DNA of 38,396 nucleotides, taken from assembly GCA_013205565.1 (NCBI GenBank), contig JABMMM010000100.1:1-38396 (forward strand), written 5' to 3'. Source of the DNA: Alcaligenaceae bacterium (GTDB lineage Bacteria; Pseudomonadota; Gammaproteobacteria; Burkholderiales; Burkholderiaceae_B). The notes beneath the pieces are model-generated. The model was not told the origin of the DNA and made no database searches. It saw only the letters and a list, made by a program, of their open reading frames with translations. The position numbers and the translations under genes were made by a program. Positions 26,990 to 35,834 of this stretch are shown here, one piece after another. The stretch's first letter is position 1. The number at the start of each line of letters is the position of its first letter.

Positions 26990-27865
26990 TCAGCTCGCCC
27001 AACTCAGCAGCACCACCCCGAGTGCGATTGCGCAGCAGCCTAGCAGCCGGCCCCAGCCTACCGGCTCGCGCAGCAGGTACAGCCCGGCGAGCGTCACCAA
27101 CAGCATAGACATTTCGCGTGCCGGTGCGACTAAGCTTACGGGGGCGCCATCTCGCAGCGCATAGAGCACCAAAATGTAGCCCAAGGGCGATAGCACTCCG
27201 ATCGCCCAGGCCAGCGGCCAATAGCCTTTCATGGCTGCAAGCGCCTGCCTAGGCCGCCGCGCCGTGTGCGGCAGCATGAGCAGCGTTCGAGTGGCGCAAG
27301 TTGCCCAGTCAAACACCACCGGAGCAATTAAAAGAATTTTGACCCCATAGGCATCCACCAGCGTATAAAACGCAATAAAAATACCGACCAGGGCGCCCCA
27401 GCGCACACCGACCAAAGCCTCTGGTTGCAGCAGACGGTTAATTTTTCCTTGTGTGGCAATGAGTAAAACGCCTGTTACCACGCACAACAAGCCCGCAAGA
27501 CCGCGGGCAGTAGCGGGCTCGCCCAGCAACAATAGGGCACCAAGGGCTGATAACAAGGGGCCGGTACCCCGTGCGATTGGGTACACCACCGATAAGTCTG
27601 CAAGCTGATAGCCCCGTTGCAGGCACAGGCTATACGCCAAGTGCAACGTGCCCGACAGCACAATACAACCGATGATGGGCCAGCTCCAGGTGTTTTGATC
27701 GAAGATTAAAATCCACAACACCCAAGGTGCATAGACAATGGTGCAACAGAGTCCGTAGGCAAAGATAAAAGCTGGCCCAACGTGTGCAGCACGTTTGGCT
27801 AGCAGATTCCAGGAGGCGTGGGCAATTGCTGCGGCAACTACCAAAAGCAGGGCTGAAGAACTCAT
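26990..27865 (-). CDS. EamA/DMT-family transporter
   Basis: The 291-residue protein is almost entirely hydrophobic and predicts ten membrane helices in two EamA repeats (about 1-138 and 150-291), the layout of drug/metabolite transporters that export amino acids, nucleotides or small organic compounds. Conserved features include AHASWNLLAKRA in helix 1, SVVYPIARGTGPLLSALGALLLLGE at the end of the first repeat and the matching SLVAPAREMSMLLVTLAGLYLLREP in the second. Such repeats carry the conserved glutamate seen here in both. The substrate cannot be predicted. It starts at the ATG ending at 27865 and stands alone on the minus strand, divergent from rplS. Confidence 0.85.
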   Translation of the reverse strand: MSSSALLLVVAAAIAHASWNLLAKRAAHVGPAFIFAYGLCCTIVYAPWVLWILIFDQNTWSWPIIGCIVLSGTLHLAYSLCLQRGYQLADLSVVYPIARGTGPLLSALGALLLLGEPATARGLAGLLCVVTGVLLIATQGKINRLLQPEALVGVRWGALVGIFIAFYTLVDAYGVKILLIAPVVFDWATCATRTLLMLPHTARRPRQALAAMKGYWPLAWAIGVLSPLGYILVLYALRDGAPVSLVAPAREMSMLLVTLAGLYLLREPVGWGRLLGCCAIALGVVLLSWAS

Positions 27866-27931
27866 AAACGCTTGGGTTCCGGTTCAGAGTCGGGTGTCAC
27901 AAGCTTGTCATAGTAGTCTTTGTCGCGGGCG

Positions 27932-27968
27932 GCAGCTTGAGCACTGTCAATGCTGCAGCTTGAGCACT
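27932..27968. repeat. Two direct copies of a 14-bp sequence
   Basis: GCAGCTTGAGCACT occurs at 27932-27945 and again at 27955-27968, a 23-bp period. It lies in the 289-base gap between the EamA start and rplS. It may be an operator for either gene or a local duplication. The rest of this gap holds no recognisable gene. Confidence 0.6.
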
Positions 27969-28154
27969 AGCCTAAAGACTCAAAAGTGTTGTAAACTCAA
28001 GGGCTTTGTTAACGCATCCTCTGCCCGGTAGCGGCCCCTGAATAGGTCAGGCGCACGTCAAACAATACCGATCCAGCGTTATGTTTTGCTCTTAGCGTCT
28101 TTGAGGCAAAGCAGGCTGGTGATACCACCGAGAGCACGATGACTTGGAGTTCAC

Positions 28155-28541
28155 ATGAACCTGATCGCTATTCTTGAGCAAGAAGAAATTGCTCGCCTCA
28201 CCGGCGGTAAACCCGTTACCCAGTTCGCCCCCGGCGACACCGTTATTGTTAGCGTCAACGTGGTTGAGGGCGTGCGTAAGCGTGCCCAGGCTTTCGAAGG
28301 CGTGGTAATTGCTCGCCGCAATCGCGGCCTGAACTCCTCGTTCATCGTTCGCAAGATTTCGTCTGGCGAAGCCGTTGAACGTACGTTTCAGTTGTACTCA
28401 ACTCAAATCGCCTCGATCGAAGTCAAGCGTCGTGGCGACGTACGCCGTGCCAAGCTGTATTACTTGCGCGATCGCTCAGGTAAATCAGCGCGTATCAAAG
28501 AAAAACTGGTTCGCAAAACAGTCGCTGTCGCTGCTGCTTAA
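28155..28541 (+). CDS. rplS: 50S ribosomal protein L19
   Basis: L19 sits at the 30S/50S interface and contributes to bridges with 16S rRNA. The 128-residue protein shows the family core: [112 protein letters not shown] lies 6 bases upstream of the ATG. In most bacteria rplS ends an rpsP-rimM-trmD-rplS operon; here the upstream neighbour is a divergent transporter, so rplS is transcribed alone and needs its own promoter in 27866-28154. Confidence 0.98.
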   Translation: MNLIAILEQEEIARLTGGKPVTQFAPGDTVIVSVNVVEGVRKRAQAFEGVVIARRNRGLNSSFIVRKISSGEAVERTFQLYSTQIASIEVKRRGDVRRAKLYYLRDRSGKSARIKEKLVRKTVAVAAA

Positions 28542-28570
28542 AGACTTAACATTAGGTTTGCTCCGGTACT

Positions 28571-28600
28571 AAAAAAAACACCCGAAAGGGTGTTTTTTTT
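28571..28600 (+). terminator. Terminator of rplS
   Basis: A perfect 13-bp A/T-flanked stem (AAACACCC / GGGTGTTT core) with a GAAA tetraloop ends in eight T. It lies 30 bases past rplS and, because of its A run, could also act on the minus strand. Confidence 0.95.
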
Positions 28601-28714
28601 GTTCGGCACCAAACTTTTTAGGGCGTTCACCAAGGGATTATTCTGATTATTCCACAACCCGCCTCGCTTTCGGTTAAAAAGGAGGCAATTGTTGCTTGGA
28701 TCATACTCGCTGTT

Positions 28715-29452
28715 ATGTCTGTCATCCCTCCCGAGGGCTCGCGCGTTCGTCGTGCGCCCACAAGAACTTCCTTTGATCCGATGACCCAGCCTTGGGTAGC
28801 CTCGACGTTAAAGTTTGGAGCGGTTCCCTCTGCGCATTTGACTCCTGACTGGCTGCGCTTGGTCTTATCCGAAAACATTGAACGCCCGCTTGATATTCCC
28901 AATGAGTCGCTCAGGCGGTTTCCGGGTCGCGAGGGCCCGCTTGTCGAGGCAGCTGTTTTGGTGCCGATTGTCATGCGTTCAGAAGGCCTGACGGTGCTGT
29001 TAACGCAACGTTCGGCGCACTTAAACGATCATGCTGGACAAGTTAGCTTTCCGGGGGGGCGCTGCGAGGCCAGCGATGTCGATGTTAAAGATACCGCCCT
29101 GCGCGAGACCGAGGAAGAGACCGGACTCGTGCGCGAGCACATCGAATGTCTGGGGGGGTTGCCCCGTTACATTACGGGCTCGGGGTTTGCCATTAATCCG
29201 GTAACCGCCTTGGTGCGTCCTGGGTTTACGTTGGCTCCTGACGCCTTTGAGGTGGCCGAGGTCTTTGAAGTCCCTCTGGCCTTTTTGACCGACCCGGCGA
29301 ATTATCGTTTTCATCAGGCACAACTGCCCGATGGGCGGTTGCGCCAGTATTATTCAGTGCCTTACAACCAGTTTTTTATCTGGGGGGCCACTGCGGCAAT
29401 GTTGTTAGGCATGTGCCAGGTTTTGTCTGAGGCGGCCACGCCAAGCCCTTAG
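28715..29452 (+). CDS. Nudix hydrolase, CoA pyrophosphatase type
   Basis: The 245-residue protein carries the NuCoA signature LLTQRSAHLNDHAGQVSFPGG immediately before a Nudix box with RETEEETGL (about 130-145), which binds Mg2+ and cleaves the pyrophosphate of CoA or oxidised CoA to 4'-phosphopantetheine and 3',5'-ADP. The start is uncertain. The ATG at 28715 has no nearby ribosome site, whereas GGAGG at 28681-28685 lies 29 bases upstream. The in-frame ATG at 28781 (MTQPWVAST) overlaps by ATGA the stop of a 30-codon frame beginning TTG at 28692, which that GGAGG could serve. Its stop overlaps the 3' end of rsgA. Confidence 0.88.
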   Translation: MSVIPPEGSRVRRAPTRTSFDPMTQPWVASTLKFGAVPSAHLTPDWLRLVLSENIERPLDIPNESLRRFPGREGPLVEAAVLVPIVMRSEGLTVLLTQRSAHLNDHAGQVSFPGGRCEASDVDVKDTALRETEEETGLVREHIECLGGLPRYITGSGFAINPVTALVRPGFTLAPDAFEVAEVFEVPLAFLTDPANYRFHQAQLPDGRLRQYYSVPYNQFFIWGATAAMLLGMCQVLSEAATPSP

Positions 29453-30348
29453 TACGCGTCGTGTGCCGCGCGGGCCTCGACGAGCCTGACGTACAGCGCG
29501 TGACGGCCCGCATCAATCTCGTGGCGCGTCAATGCTGCGAGCACTCCACAGTTGGGTTCGCGCTGATGCGTACAGTTATAAAAGCGACACTCTGGGATAT
29601 GCGCGTCGAATTCTGGAAACCCTCGTTCGATTTCTTCGCGTTTAAGATGTAGCAGGCCAAAGCCCTGAAAGCCGGGTGAATCGATCAAATCGCCACCCGC
29701 TTCAGGTAGGTGATAAAGACGGGTGCTTGTCGTGGTGTGTTTGCCTGCGCCCAAGGCAACAGAATGTTCGCGCGTGGCCGCTAAAGCGAGCGGCACCAGA
29801 GTATTGAGCAAGGTTGATTTGCCCATGGCGCTTTGCCCAAGCAACAGCGAAGTCTGGCCAGTAAGCAAGGGCAAAATCGTCGACATTACCTGAGCGGTAT
29901 CCTTGGCGCAAATATCAATAATTTGCACGCCAAGCTGATAAAACGGTGCAAGCTTGGCGCGCGCCGCAGCCAAGCCCTGCGTCAGGTCAACCTTATTGAG
30001 CAAGATGATCGGCGTGATACCCGCCGACCACGCGCCCGCGAGCGCACGCCCGAGCAAATCATCTGAAAACGCGGGGGCGACTGCGATCACGATTAAGAGT
30101 TGATCAACATTGGCTGCAAACTGCTTGCTGCGGTTTTCGTCGGATCTGAACAGTAAATTTTTACGGGGTAAGACGGCTTCTAAAGAGCCTTCGTCCAGAC
30201 CCTGGCGGGTGATCTGGACATAGTCGCCCACCGCAGCGTCATTTTTTTTTCCGCGCGGAAAGCACTTGAGCAAAGACTGGTCTTGCAGTTCAACCGTGTA
30301 ATGTCGGCCGTGTGCTGCGATGACGCGTCCCTGCGTGCGTTCGCTCAT
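29449..30348 (-). CDS. rsgA: Small ribosomal subunit biogenesis GTPase RsgA
   Basis: RsgA is a circularly permuted GTPase that checks the decoding centre of maturing 30S subunits. The 299-residue protein has an N-terminal OB domain (about 5-65). The permuted G motifs come in the order G4 NKVD (118-121), G1 GQSAMGKS (171-178) and G3 DSPG. A C-terminal zinc knuckle CRFYNCTHQREPNC closes the core. The usual GxSGVGKS P-loop reads GQSAMGKS here, a conservative change. It overlaps the M48 peptidase gene by 4 bases at its start and the Nudix gene tail-to-tail by 4 bases at its end. Confidence 0.95.
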   Translation of the reverse strand: MSERTQGRVIAAHGRHYTVELQDQSLLKCFPRGKKNDAAVGDYVQITRQGLDEGSLEAVLPRKNLLFRSDENRSKQFAANVDQLLIVIAVAPAFSDDLLGRALAGAWSAGITPIILLNKVDLTQGLAAARAKLAPFYQLGVQIIDICAKDTAQVMSTILPLLTGQTSLLLGQSAMGKSTLLNTLVPLALAATREHSVALGAGKHTTTSTRLYHLPEAGGDLIDSPGFQGFGLLHLKREEIERGFPEFDAHIPECRFYNCTHQREPNCGVLAALTRHEIDAGRHALYVRLVEARAAHDAY

Positions 30349-31589
30349 GAGGCCAGCAAGTGTCGTATGCGAATTGAAACTGGCGGATGGCTGTCATAAA
30401 ACGCCGAGTGCACTGGATCTGGCGTCAGTGTTGAGGCGTTGTCGTCAACTAGTTTGATCAAAGCCGAAACCAGTTGTTCGGCCGAGCTTTGCTGCGTGGC
30501 AAAGTGATCGGCCTGAAATTCGTCTTTGCGCGAGAACCAGCTAAAGAGCGGCGTGAGCGCAAAGGTGAACACCGGGATCACCATAAAAAAGAGTAACAAG
30601 GCCATACCATCGTTGCGTGCGCCGAGTTGAGGGATCACGCCCAGGTCGGTATAAAACCAGCTTTGCCCAGTAAGCCACCCTAGAATCGCAAAGAAAAATA
30701 ACGCACCCACAAAGCTAAAGACCAGACGTTTGAGAATGTGTTTGTGTTTGAAATGGCCGAGTTCATGCGCCAGAACCGCGATGATTTCGTCGGGCGTCAG
30801 GCGCGCAAGCAGCGTGTCAAAAAAGACGATGCGACGGGCCTTGCCAAAGCCCGTGAAATACGCGTTGCCATGCGCCGAGCGTTTTGAGCCATCCATCACG
30901 AACAGGCCGTTTAGTGCAAAGCCGCAACGCTCGGCCAGACCACGAATACTGACAGCCAGTTTTTCGTCGGTCAGAGGTGTGAACTTATTAAAGAAAGGGG
31001 CGATCCAGGTCGGAAAAATAAACAGGACAAGCAAGTTGAAGACTGACCAAAGTCCCCAGGCCCAAAGCCACCAATAACTGCCCGCCTCGGCCATGAGCCA
31101 CAAGACCGCCGCCAGCAGGGGTAAGCCTAGCAAAGCGCCCAGTAAAAGCCCTTTGAGCATATCGGCGACAAACAAACCTGGCGTCATGCGATTAAATCCA
31201 AATTTGGCCTCGAGTTTAAATTGTCGATACACCGAAAAAGGCAAGCCAAGCACGCCAAGCGACACGCTGACCACAACAATCAGTAAGACTTGTCTGAGTA
31301 AATCTTGCGATGTCAAGGTGTTGACCCAGAGGTCAAGCATTTGTAAGCCGCCCAAGAGCGTCAGGCCAACCAGCACAGCCGCATCAAAGACCAACTCAAG
31401 CATGCCCAGGCGAACGCGTGCCGTGGTGTAGTCGGCCGCCTTTTGGTGACTGGCTAAGCCGATACGTGACGCAAACTCCACCGGTACCTCAGCGCGGTGC
31501 GACAGAACATGTCGGATTTGGCGATTGCCTAGCCATAAGCGCACGCCCACCATCGCGAGCAAAAAAACAACAAATAAGAATGTCAGCAT
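30345..31589 (-). CDS. M48-family (Ste24/CAAX-type) membrane zinc peptidase
   Basis: This integral membrane metallopeptidase of 414 residues has the zinc motif HELGHFKH (His, His and catalytic Glu) and a downstream zinc ligand in the FQADHFAT segment. N-terminal helices and two more pairs flank the catalytic domain, and the FGFNRMTPGLFVADMLKGLLLG segment is typical of Ste24 homologues. In bacteria, which lack CAAX proteins, it probably takes part in membrane protein quality control, but its substrates are unknown. I prefer the ATG at 31589, with AGG 5 bases upstream; a GTG at 31628 is in frame (427 residues) but would overlap a possible orn start. It is the first gene of an M48-rsgA operon. 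Confidence 0.88.
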   Translation of the reverse strand: MLTFLFVVFLLAMVGVRLWLGNRQIRHVLSHRAEVPVEFASRIGLASHQKAADYTTARVRLGMLELVFDAAVLVGLTLLGGLQMLDLWVNTLTSQDLLRQVLLIVVVSVSLGVLGLPFSVYRQFKLEAKFGFNRMTPGLFVADMLKGLLLGALLGLPLLAAVLWLMAEAGSYWWLWAWGLWSVFNLLVLFIFPTWIAPFFNKFTPLTDEKLAVSIRGLAERCGFALNGLFVMDGSKRSAHGNAYFTGFGKARRIVFFDTLLARLTPDEIIAVLAHELGHFKHKHILKRLVFSFVGALFFFAILGWLTGQSWFYTDLGVIPQLGARNDGMALLLFFMVIPVFTFALTPLFSWFSRKDEFQADHFATQQSSAEQLVSALIKLVDDNASTLTPDPVHSAFYDSHPPVSIRIRHLLAS

Positions 31590-31648
31590 AAGACCTGTGA
31601 GCCCTGGGGCGGTGTATGAGAAAATCACGTTTTAACTGGATTGATTAT

Positions 31649-32239
31649 ATGGCCAACACCCGCGACCAGGCAGCAACCAAGCAAACCGCAAAACCCCATC
31701 CAAACGAATTTCGTTTAGTTTGGCTGGATATGGAAATGACCGGCCTCGATCCCGAAAAAGAACGCATCATCGAAGTGGCAGTGGTCATTACAGAGCCCGA
31801 CCTGACAATCGTAGCGGAAGGCCCCGTGTTGGTGGTGCATCAGCCCGATAGCCTGCTTGACGCGATGGATAGCTGGAACAAATCGACGCACGGCAAGAGT
31901 GGGCTCACCGAGCGTGTCAAGGCCTCTGTGCTCTCTGAACCCGAAGTCGAAGCCCAGTTGATCGCCTTTATGGCGCAATACGTGCCTGCCGGCAAATCAC
32001 CGCTCTGTGGCAATACGGTGAGCCAAGATCGCCGGTTTATGTTTAGTTACATGCCAAAGCTCGAGCAATTTTTTCACTACCGCACGATTGATGTCAGTAC
32101 GCTTAAAGAGCTGGCTCGACGCTGGAAGCCCGAGCTGCTCAAAGGCTTTGAAAAGCGCAGCAAGCATCAGGCGCTCGCAGATATTTATGAGTCGATCGAT
32201 GAACTCAAGTATTACCGCGAAACCTTCATTAAACTTTAA
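31649..32239 (+). CDS. orn: Oligoribonuclease
   Basis: Orn is the 3'-5' exonuclease that finishes RNA decay by degrading dinucleotides such as pGpG, and so also controls cyclic-di-GMP turnover. The 196-residue DEDDh protein has the first acidic pair in [20 protein letters not shown] (about 22-41), the SGLTERV helix, [12 protein letters not shown] with the third acidic residue, and [19 protein letters not shown] with the final His and Asp. I chose the ATG at 31649; an ATG at 31616 is in frame with GGGGCGG upstream and would add 11 residues. Its promoter must lie inside the divergent M48 gene because the gap is under 60 bases. Confidence 0.95.
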   Translation: MANTRDQAATKQTAKPHPNEFRLVWLDMEMTGLDPEKERIIEVAVVITEPDLTIVAEGPVLVVHQPDSLLDAMDSWNKSTHGKSGLTERVKASVLSEPEVEAQLIAFMAQYVPAGKSPLCGNTVSQDRRFMFSYMPKLEQFFHYRTIDVSTLKELARRWKPELLKGFEKRSKHQALADIYESIDELKYYRETFIKL

Positions 32240-32246
32240 CGCGTGG

Positions 32247-32280
32247 GGCTTGGCATCTAGCTGGCAAGCCGTAGTTTTTT
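32247..32280 (+). terminator. Possible terminator of orn
   Basis: GGCTTG (32247-32252) pairs with CAAGCC (32265-32270), with an imperfect interior, and TAG then TTTTTT follows. It overlaps the 3' end of the convergent MATE gene (stop at 32257). The stem is short, so confidence is moderate. Confidence 0.4.
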
Positions 32281-33666
32281 GCGGATCATTATTAGATACC
32301 AGCTGTGCAGCAAGATTGTTGATATCGCTAAGCCAATGGTGGCCATGAGCCACATGCTGCCCGCACCCACTGGCGAGCCTGCCAACAACTGATTGCGCAC
32401 CGGCTCCATCAGGCTTTTGCCTGGGCCAAAACCCATCCACCAGCCACCGAGCAGCCCAACCGTCATGAGCGCAAAGATCTGCAGCAGCATGGGCACAAAG
32501 GCAATTTTGTGGGCGCGCAACAAGTAACTGTTGATGCACTGCATGGCGTCAACGATATGGAAGAAGGGCAGTAACACCAGCAGCGATAGAGCGACGCTGG
32601 CAACCTCGGGATTATTGGTATAAGCCGCCACGATCTCTTCGCGCCCTAAATATAAACCTAAGGCCGTCAAGCAGGCGCCACTCAAACCGACCACTAAGCC
32701 CATCATGCTTATACGATGCGCTTGCTGCATTTGCTTTGCGCCAATCGCCTGTGCGGTGAGAGCCGCGGTGGCTACCCCGATCGACATGGGCATCATATAA
32801 GACAAGGCGGCAAGATTTGACATGACTTGATGGCCACCAATCGCGGCGATTCCTTCTTGCGCTACGAGCAACGACATGAACGTAAAAGCGCAGACCTCAA
32901 CCAAGTACGACCCCCCCATCGGCAAACCGAGCTTAAGAATCGCCCACATACTTTTTAGGTGTGGCACGCCTAGCGTGAGTTGAAACTGCCGATAAAAGGG
33001 GTTGCGTAATACCACCCATAAACTTAGACCTAGCGTGATCCAAAACACGACTGCCGAAGCGATGCCGGCCCCGGTGGCCCCTAACGCAGGAAACCCCCAG
33101 TTGCCAAAAATCAGTAACCAGTTAAACAGCGCTTTGAGCGCAATGCCGATCAAATTGATCGTCATGATGAGTTTGGGACGCGAGACAGCATTGGCCAAGC
33201 CATACACCGTGCGGAACATCAGGGCCGCCGGCAAGCCGAAGGTCAGTGCCAAAAGGTAACTGTGCACACTGCTGCGTACCTCGGGGGCAATTTCACCTGA
33301 GAAGCCCAGCCAGACGTCTGGAAACATCATGACAACGCCACCGATCACCGACAGCAACAACGAGACCCAAATCCCCTGACCCCAAACCTGACCGACTTGT
33401 TTGAGTTCACCCGCGCCAAAGTGCTGAGCCTGAATGGGAATGAGGGCGTGCATCACACCGATCAAACTAATAAAGACTGTGATGTAAATGGCGATCGACA
33501 GCGCCATCGTCGCCAAGTCGGTCGCACTCGCATGACCCGTCATCGCGGTGTCAAGTACGCCAAACGCCATCCCCGCCCACGAACTAATGAGCACAGGCCA
33601 GGATTGCTTCAGAATCGCTTGCAGCGTGGCCCGAAAAGACCGAGGTGCTAAATGGAATGCAGTCAT
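32257..33666 (-). CDS. MATE-family multidrug/toxin exporter
   Basis: MATE exporters swap Na+ or H+ for cationic drugs and metabolites. The 469-residue protein predicts twelve membrane helices in two six-helix halves and shows family motifs SWPVLISSWAGMAFGVLDTAMTGH in helix 1, PIQAQHFGAGE in the first half and the matching ALTAQAIGAKQMQQAHR in the second. I chose the ATG at 33666, which overlaps the stop of the upstream glycosyltransferase gene by ATGA. A start at 33729 would add a basic 21-residue tail lying inside that gene. The substrate is unknown. The neighbour suggests cotranscription with a lipid-linked glycan or cell-envelope function, but that is only context. Confidence 0.9.
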   Translation of the reverse strand: MTAFHLAPRSFRATLQAILKQSWPVLISSWAGMAFGVLDTAMTGHASATDLATMALSIAIYITVFISLIGVMHALIPIQAQHFGAGELKQVGQVWGQGIWVSLLLSVIGGVVMMFPDVWLGFSGEIAPEVRSSVHSYLLALTFGLPAALMFRTVYGLANAVSRPKLIMTINLIGIALKALFNWLLIFGNWGFPALGATGAGIASAVVFWITLGLSLWVVLRNPFYRQFQLTLGVPHLKSMWAILKLGLPMGGSYLVEVCAFTFMSLLVAQEGIAAIGGHQVMSNLAALSYMMPMSIGVATAALTAQAIGAKQMQQAHRISMMGLVVGLSGACLTALGLYLGREEIVAAYTNNPEVASVALSLLVLLPFFHIVDAMQCINSYLLRAHKIAFVPMLLQIFALMTVGLLGGWWMGFGPGKSLMEPVRNQLLAGSPVGAGSMWLMATIGLAISTILLHSWYLIMIRKKLRLAS

Positions 33667-35396
33667 CGAGTGGATATGCGCAGCAGGCGGTAGCGATCGT
33701 AGCGGTCTGCGCCACGCGAGCCTTGCCACAACACTTGTGCGACCTCGCTATAGCCGGCAGAACCATCTTCAAGTTGCTTAAGCGTGGTTTGTTGCAATAC
33801 AAAGGGGCATCGGGAATCGTAGGTAAAAATCAGGCCGTCAAACACATATAGCGAGGCGCGCGACCCGAGCGATAAGCCTTGCGCGCGCAGACAACTGGTT
33901 TGCCCTGAAGCGCCAACAGCTTGCGCCAGCGCGTGTTTGATTTGACCAGACATTGGACGATAGCTTCTGACGTAATCAAGTGCTGGGAGCCAGAGCAGCA
34001 CCAGCAACAGCCAGGTCAGAGTGAGACCTGCCGCGCAAAGTATTGAGCCTCGCCACAAGACTGTGGGTCGCAAGCGCAGGCGCCACACGACCAGCGCCAC
34101 CCAGCAGAGCGTGGCGAACACGCCGACCACCACAGGCCACCAAAGTAGACGGGGCTCGTAGCCGGCGGTTTGGCGGATGATATTGAGCGAAATTTGTTTT
34201 GGGATATTAAAGTGCAGGGCAAACCAACCGACCCAGACACCCACGATAGTGAGTGAAAAGCACATCAAGGCAAACCAGTCGAGCGTGTTGATGACCGCGC
34301 GTCGCATGGTGGGTAGCGCGAAAGCTGCAAGCGCTGCCAGAGGCACGACCAACAAGACGTATTCGGCTTCACCGGGCTCTTGCAGTACGGGTAGTGTCAG
34401 CAGCAAGCCCAACACAAACGCGAGCGGCAACCAAATGTGAGGAGCCGTCATCCATCTGCGCCATTGCCACAACGCAAGCAAGGCGAGCGGCCAAATGGGC
34501 CAGAGAAACCAAGGCAAATCACGCAGCGGGCGCATGCCCACCTCAAACTCTGGCAGCCCCAGACGGCTGATGTTCCAGTAACGCCAGGCCTCGATCCATT
34601 CAGGATTCGCGCGCGTGGCCAGTATCCACCAAGTCGCGATCGCCGCGCCCGCCACGACGAGCGCAGCCAAAATATAATGGCGTTTGAGCCATAAGCCACT
34701 GCGCGGATGCAGCGCAAACAGCAGTGCGAACAAGACCGGTAACAGGCCAGGCCAGGCGCGGCTTAAAAAAGCCCCTGTTACAGCCAAAATCAGGAACGCT
34801 GCGCCAAGCTTTGGTTTGTCGAGCATGCGCACGAGGGCGAAAAAAGCGAGGGCATGGCAGGCGATGTGCGCTGGGACGATGGAGGTTTCGTGGAGCCGGG
34901 CCAAAATACCAACAGTCGCTAATAACAAAAGACTTGCTGCGTCGGCGAGCAGACGGCCATAGTCTTTGACCGAAGGCTCGCCGCCAAACGGTAGCGCCAA
35001 GGGTTGCGCTTCGGTGCGGCGACCGAGTAAGTAAGTGCCATACCAAAGCGAGGCCAGGGTGATGCCAAACCAAAGTAGGTTGGCCAGCCTTGAGGCCAGA
35101 ATGTCGCCGAGCAACGAGCCGAATAGGGAGATGAGTCCGGCACCCACCCACATGGCCAGTGGGCCGTCTTGCGCCAGTGCGAGTGGCCCGATGTGTGGAG
35201 TCAGCCAACTGCTCTGGTCACGTAAGGCCGATAGCATCGTGGCCAGGCCGACCACATCGTCGGTTTTCCAGGGATCGCGGCCAAGCAAGCCCGCGACGAT
35301 ATACACAAACGCCAAGACGAAAAACAACATCCTCGGCAACTTAACCGTGGCGGGTGCCGTCATGCGTGCGGGGGTGGCGGGGTGTTGGGTTGACAC
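33663..35396 (-). CDS. Membrane glycosyltransferase, ArnT/PMT-like
   Basis: The 577-residue protein has about eleven to twelve predicted membrane helices and a short soluble C-terminal domain (about 500-577). After the first helix it carries GRDPWKTDDV (about 39-48), the acidic loop that in GT-C enzymes of the ArnT/PMT type holds the catalytic aspartate and metal. Such enzymes move a sugar from a polyprenyl phosphate to a lipid or protein on the periplasmic face. It lacks clear evidence for aminoarabinose transfer to lipid A, and no arn genes are nearby, so acceptor and donor are open. The first start is GTG at 35396; an ATG 11 codons later (35363) is equally plausible. The MATE gene overlaps its stop by 4 bp. 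Confidence 0.85.
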   Translation of the reverse strand: MSTQHPATPARMTAPATVKLPRMLFFVLAFVYIVAGLLGRDPWKTDDVVGLATMLSALRDQSSWLTPHIGPLALAQDGPLAMWVGAGLISLFGSLLGDILASRLANLLWFGITLASLWYGTYLLGRRTEAQPLALPFGGEPSVKDYGRLLADAASLLLLATVGILARLHETSIVPAHIACHALAFFALVRMLDKPKLGAAFLILAVTGAFLSRAWPGLLPVLFALLFALHPRSGLWLKRHYILAALVVAGAAIATWWILATRANPEWIEAWRYWNISRLGLPEFEVGMRPLRDLPWFLWPIWPLALLALWQWRRWMTAPHIWLPLAFVLGLLLTLPVLQEPGEAEYVLLVVPLAALAAFALPTMRRAVINTLDWFALMCFSLTIVGVWVGWFALHFNIPKQISLNIIRQTAGYEPRLLWWPVVVGVFATLCWVALVVWRLRLRPTVLWRGSILCAAGLTLTWLLLVLLWLPALDYVRSYRPMSGQIKHALAQAVGASGQTSCLRAQGLSLGSRASLYVFDGLIFTYDSRCPFVLQQTTLKQLEDGSAGYSEVAQVLWQGSRGADRYDRYRLLRISTR

Positions 35397-35432
35397 GGGT
35401 GAGTGTTAGTCTGCGCGGGATAGGAGGGTCAC

Positions 35433-35456
35433 AAAAAAAGGCAGCCAAAGGCTGCC
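35433..35456 (-). terminator. Terminator of rpmE2
   Basis: On the minus strand GGCAGCC (35456-35450) and GGCTGCC (35446-35440) form a 7-bp stem with a 3-T loop, followed by seven T. It lies 33 bases past the rpmE2 stop and isolates it from the glycosyltransferase gene. Confidence 0.92.
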
Positions 35457-35489
35457 CCGGTTTACTTTATTTGAGCGCGAACGTTCAAA

Positions 35490-35756
35490 TTAAGCAGCAG
35501 CCTTTTTTGTACCAGACGTGCGGGCAAAACGAGCACGAAATTTCTCGACCCGACCGGTTTCAACCAGACGCGTTTGGGCGCCGGTATAAAAAGGGTGTGA
35601 TTCAGAGGTAACGTCGCACTTGAATAACGGCATTGTTTGGCCATCGATTTCGATGGTTTCGCGACTAGTGAGCGTGGAACGCGTCACGAACTTGTTGCCG
35701 GTTTGCAGGTCAACAAAAGCCACGTCTTTATATTTTGGGTGAATGCCGTCTTTCAT
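35490..35756 (-). CDS. rpmE2: 50S ribosomal protein L31 type B
   Basis: L31 is a small 50S protein that bridges the central protuberance to the 30S head. The 88-residue protein begins MKDGIHPKYKDVAFVDLQTG and has the B-type SHPFYTGAQTRLVETGRVEKF core. Only one cysteine (Cys47) is present, so the zinc-binding CxxC of type A is missing; this is the C-minus form, which is usually made under zinc limitation where a C-plus paralogue exists. Whether a second L31 gene exists cannot be seen here. The Shine-Dalgarno AGAGGA (35769-35764) lies 7 bases upstream of the ATG. A well-formed promoter sits about 80 bases upstream. Confidence 0.95.
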   Translation of the reverse strand: MKDGIHPKYKDVAFVDLQTGNKFVTRSTLTSRETIEIDGQTMPLFKCDVTSESHPFYTGAQTRLVETGRVEKFRARFARTSGTKKAAA

Positions 35757-35760
35757 TTTA

Positions 35761-35772
35761 AATCCTCTAGAG
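35761..35772 (-). repeat. Inverted-repeat arm at the rpmE2 ribosome site
   Basis: AATCCTCTAGAG on the plus strand is the exact reverse complement of bases 35845-35856. Read on the minus strand, this arm includes the rpmE2 Shine-Dalgarno. Confidence 0.6.
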
Positions 35773-35834
35773 TTAGTCGGGTCGCCGGTGAGCTTCAGTT
35801 AAACCCCCACCACGTATCCTGAGTTCAGCCCACC

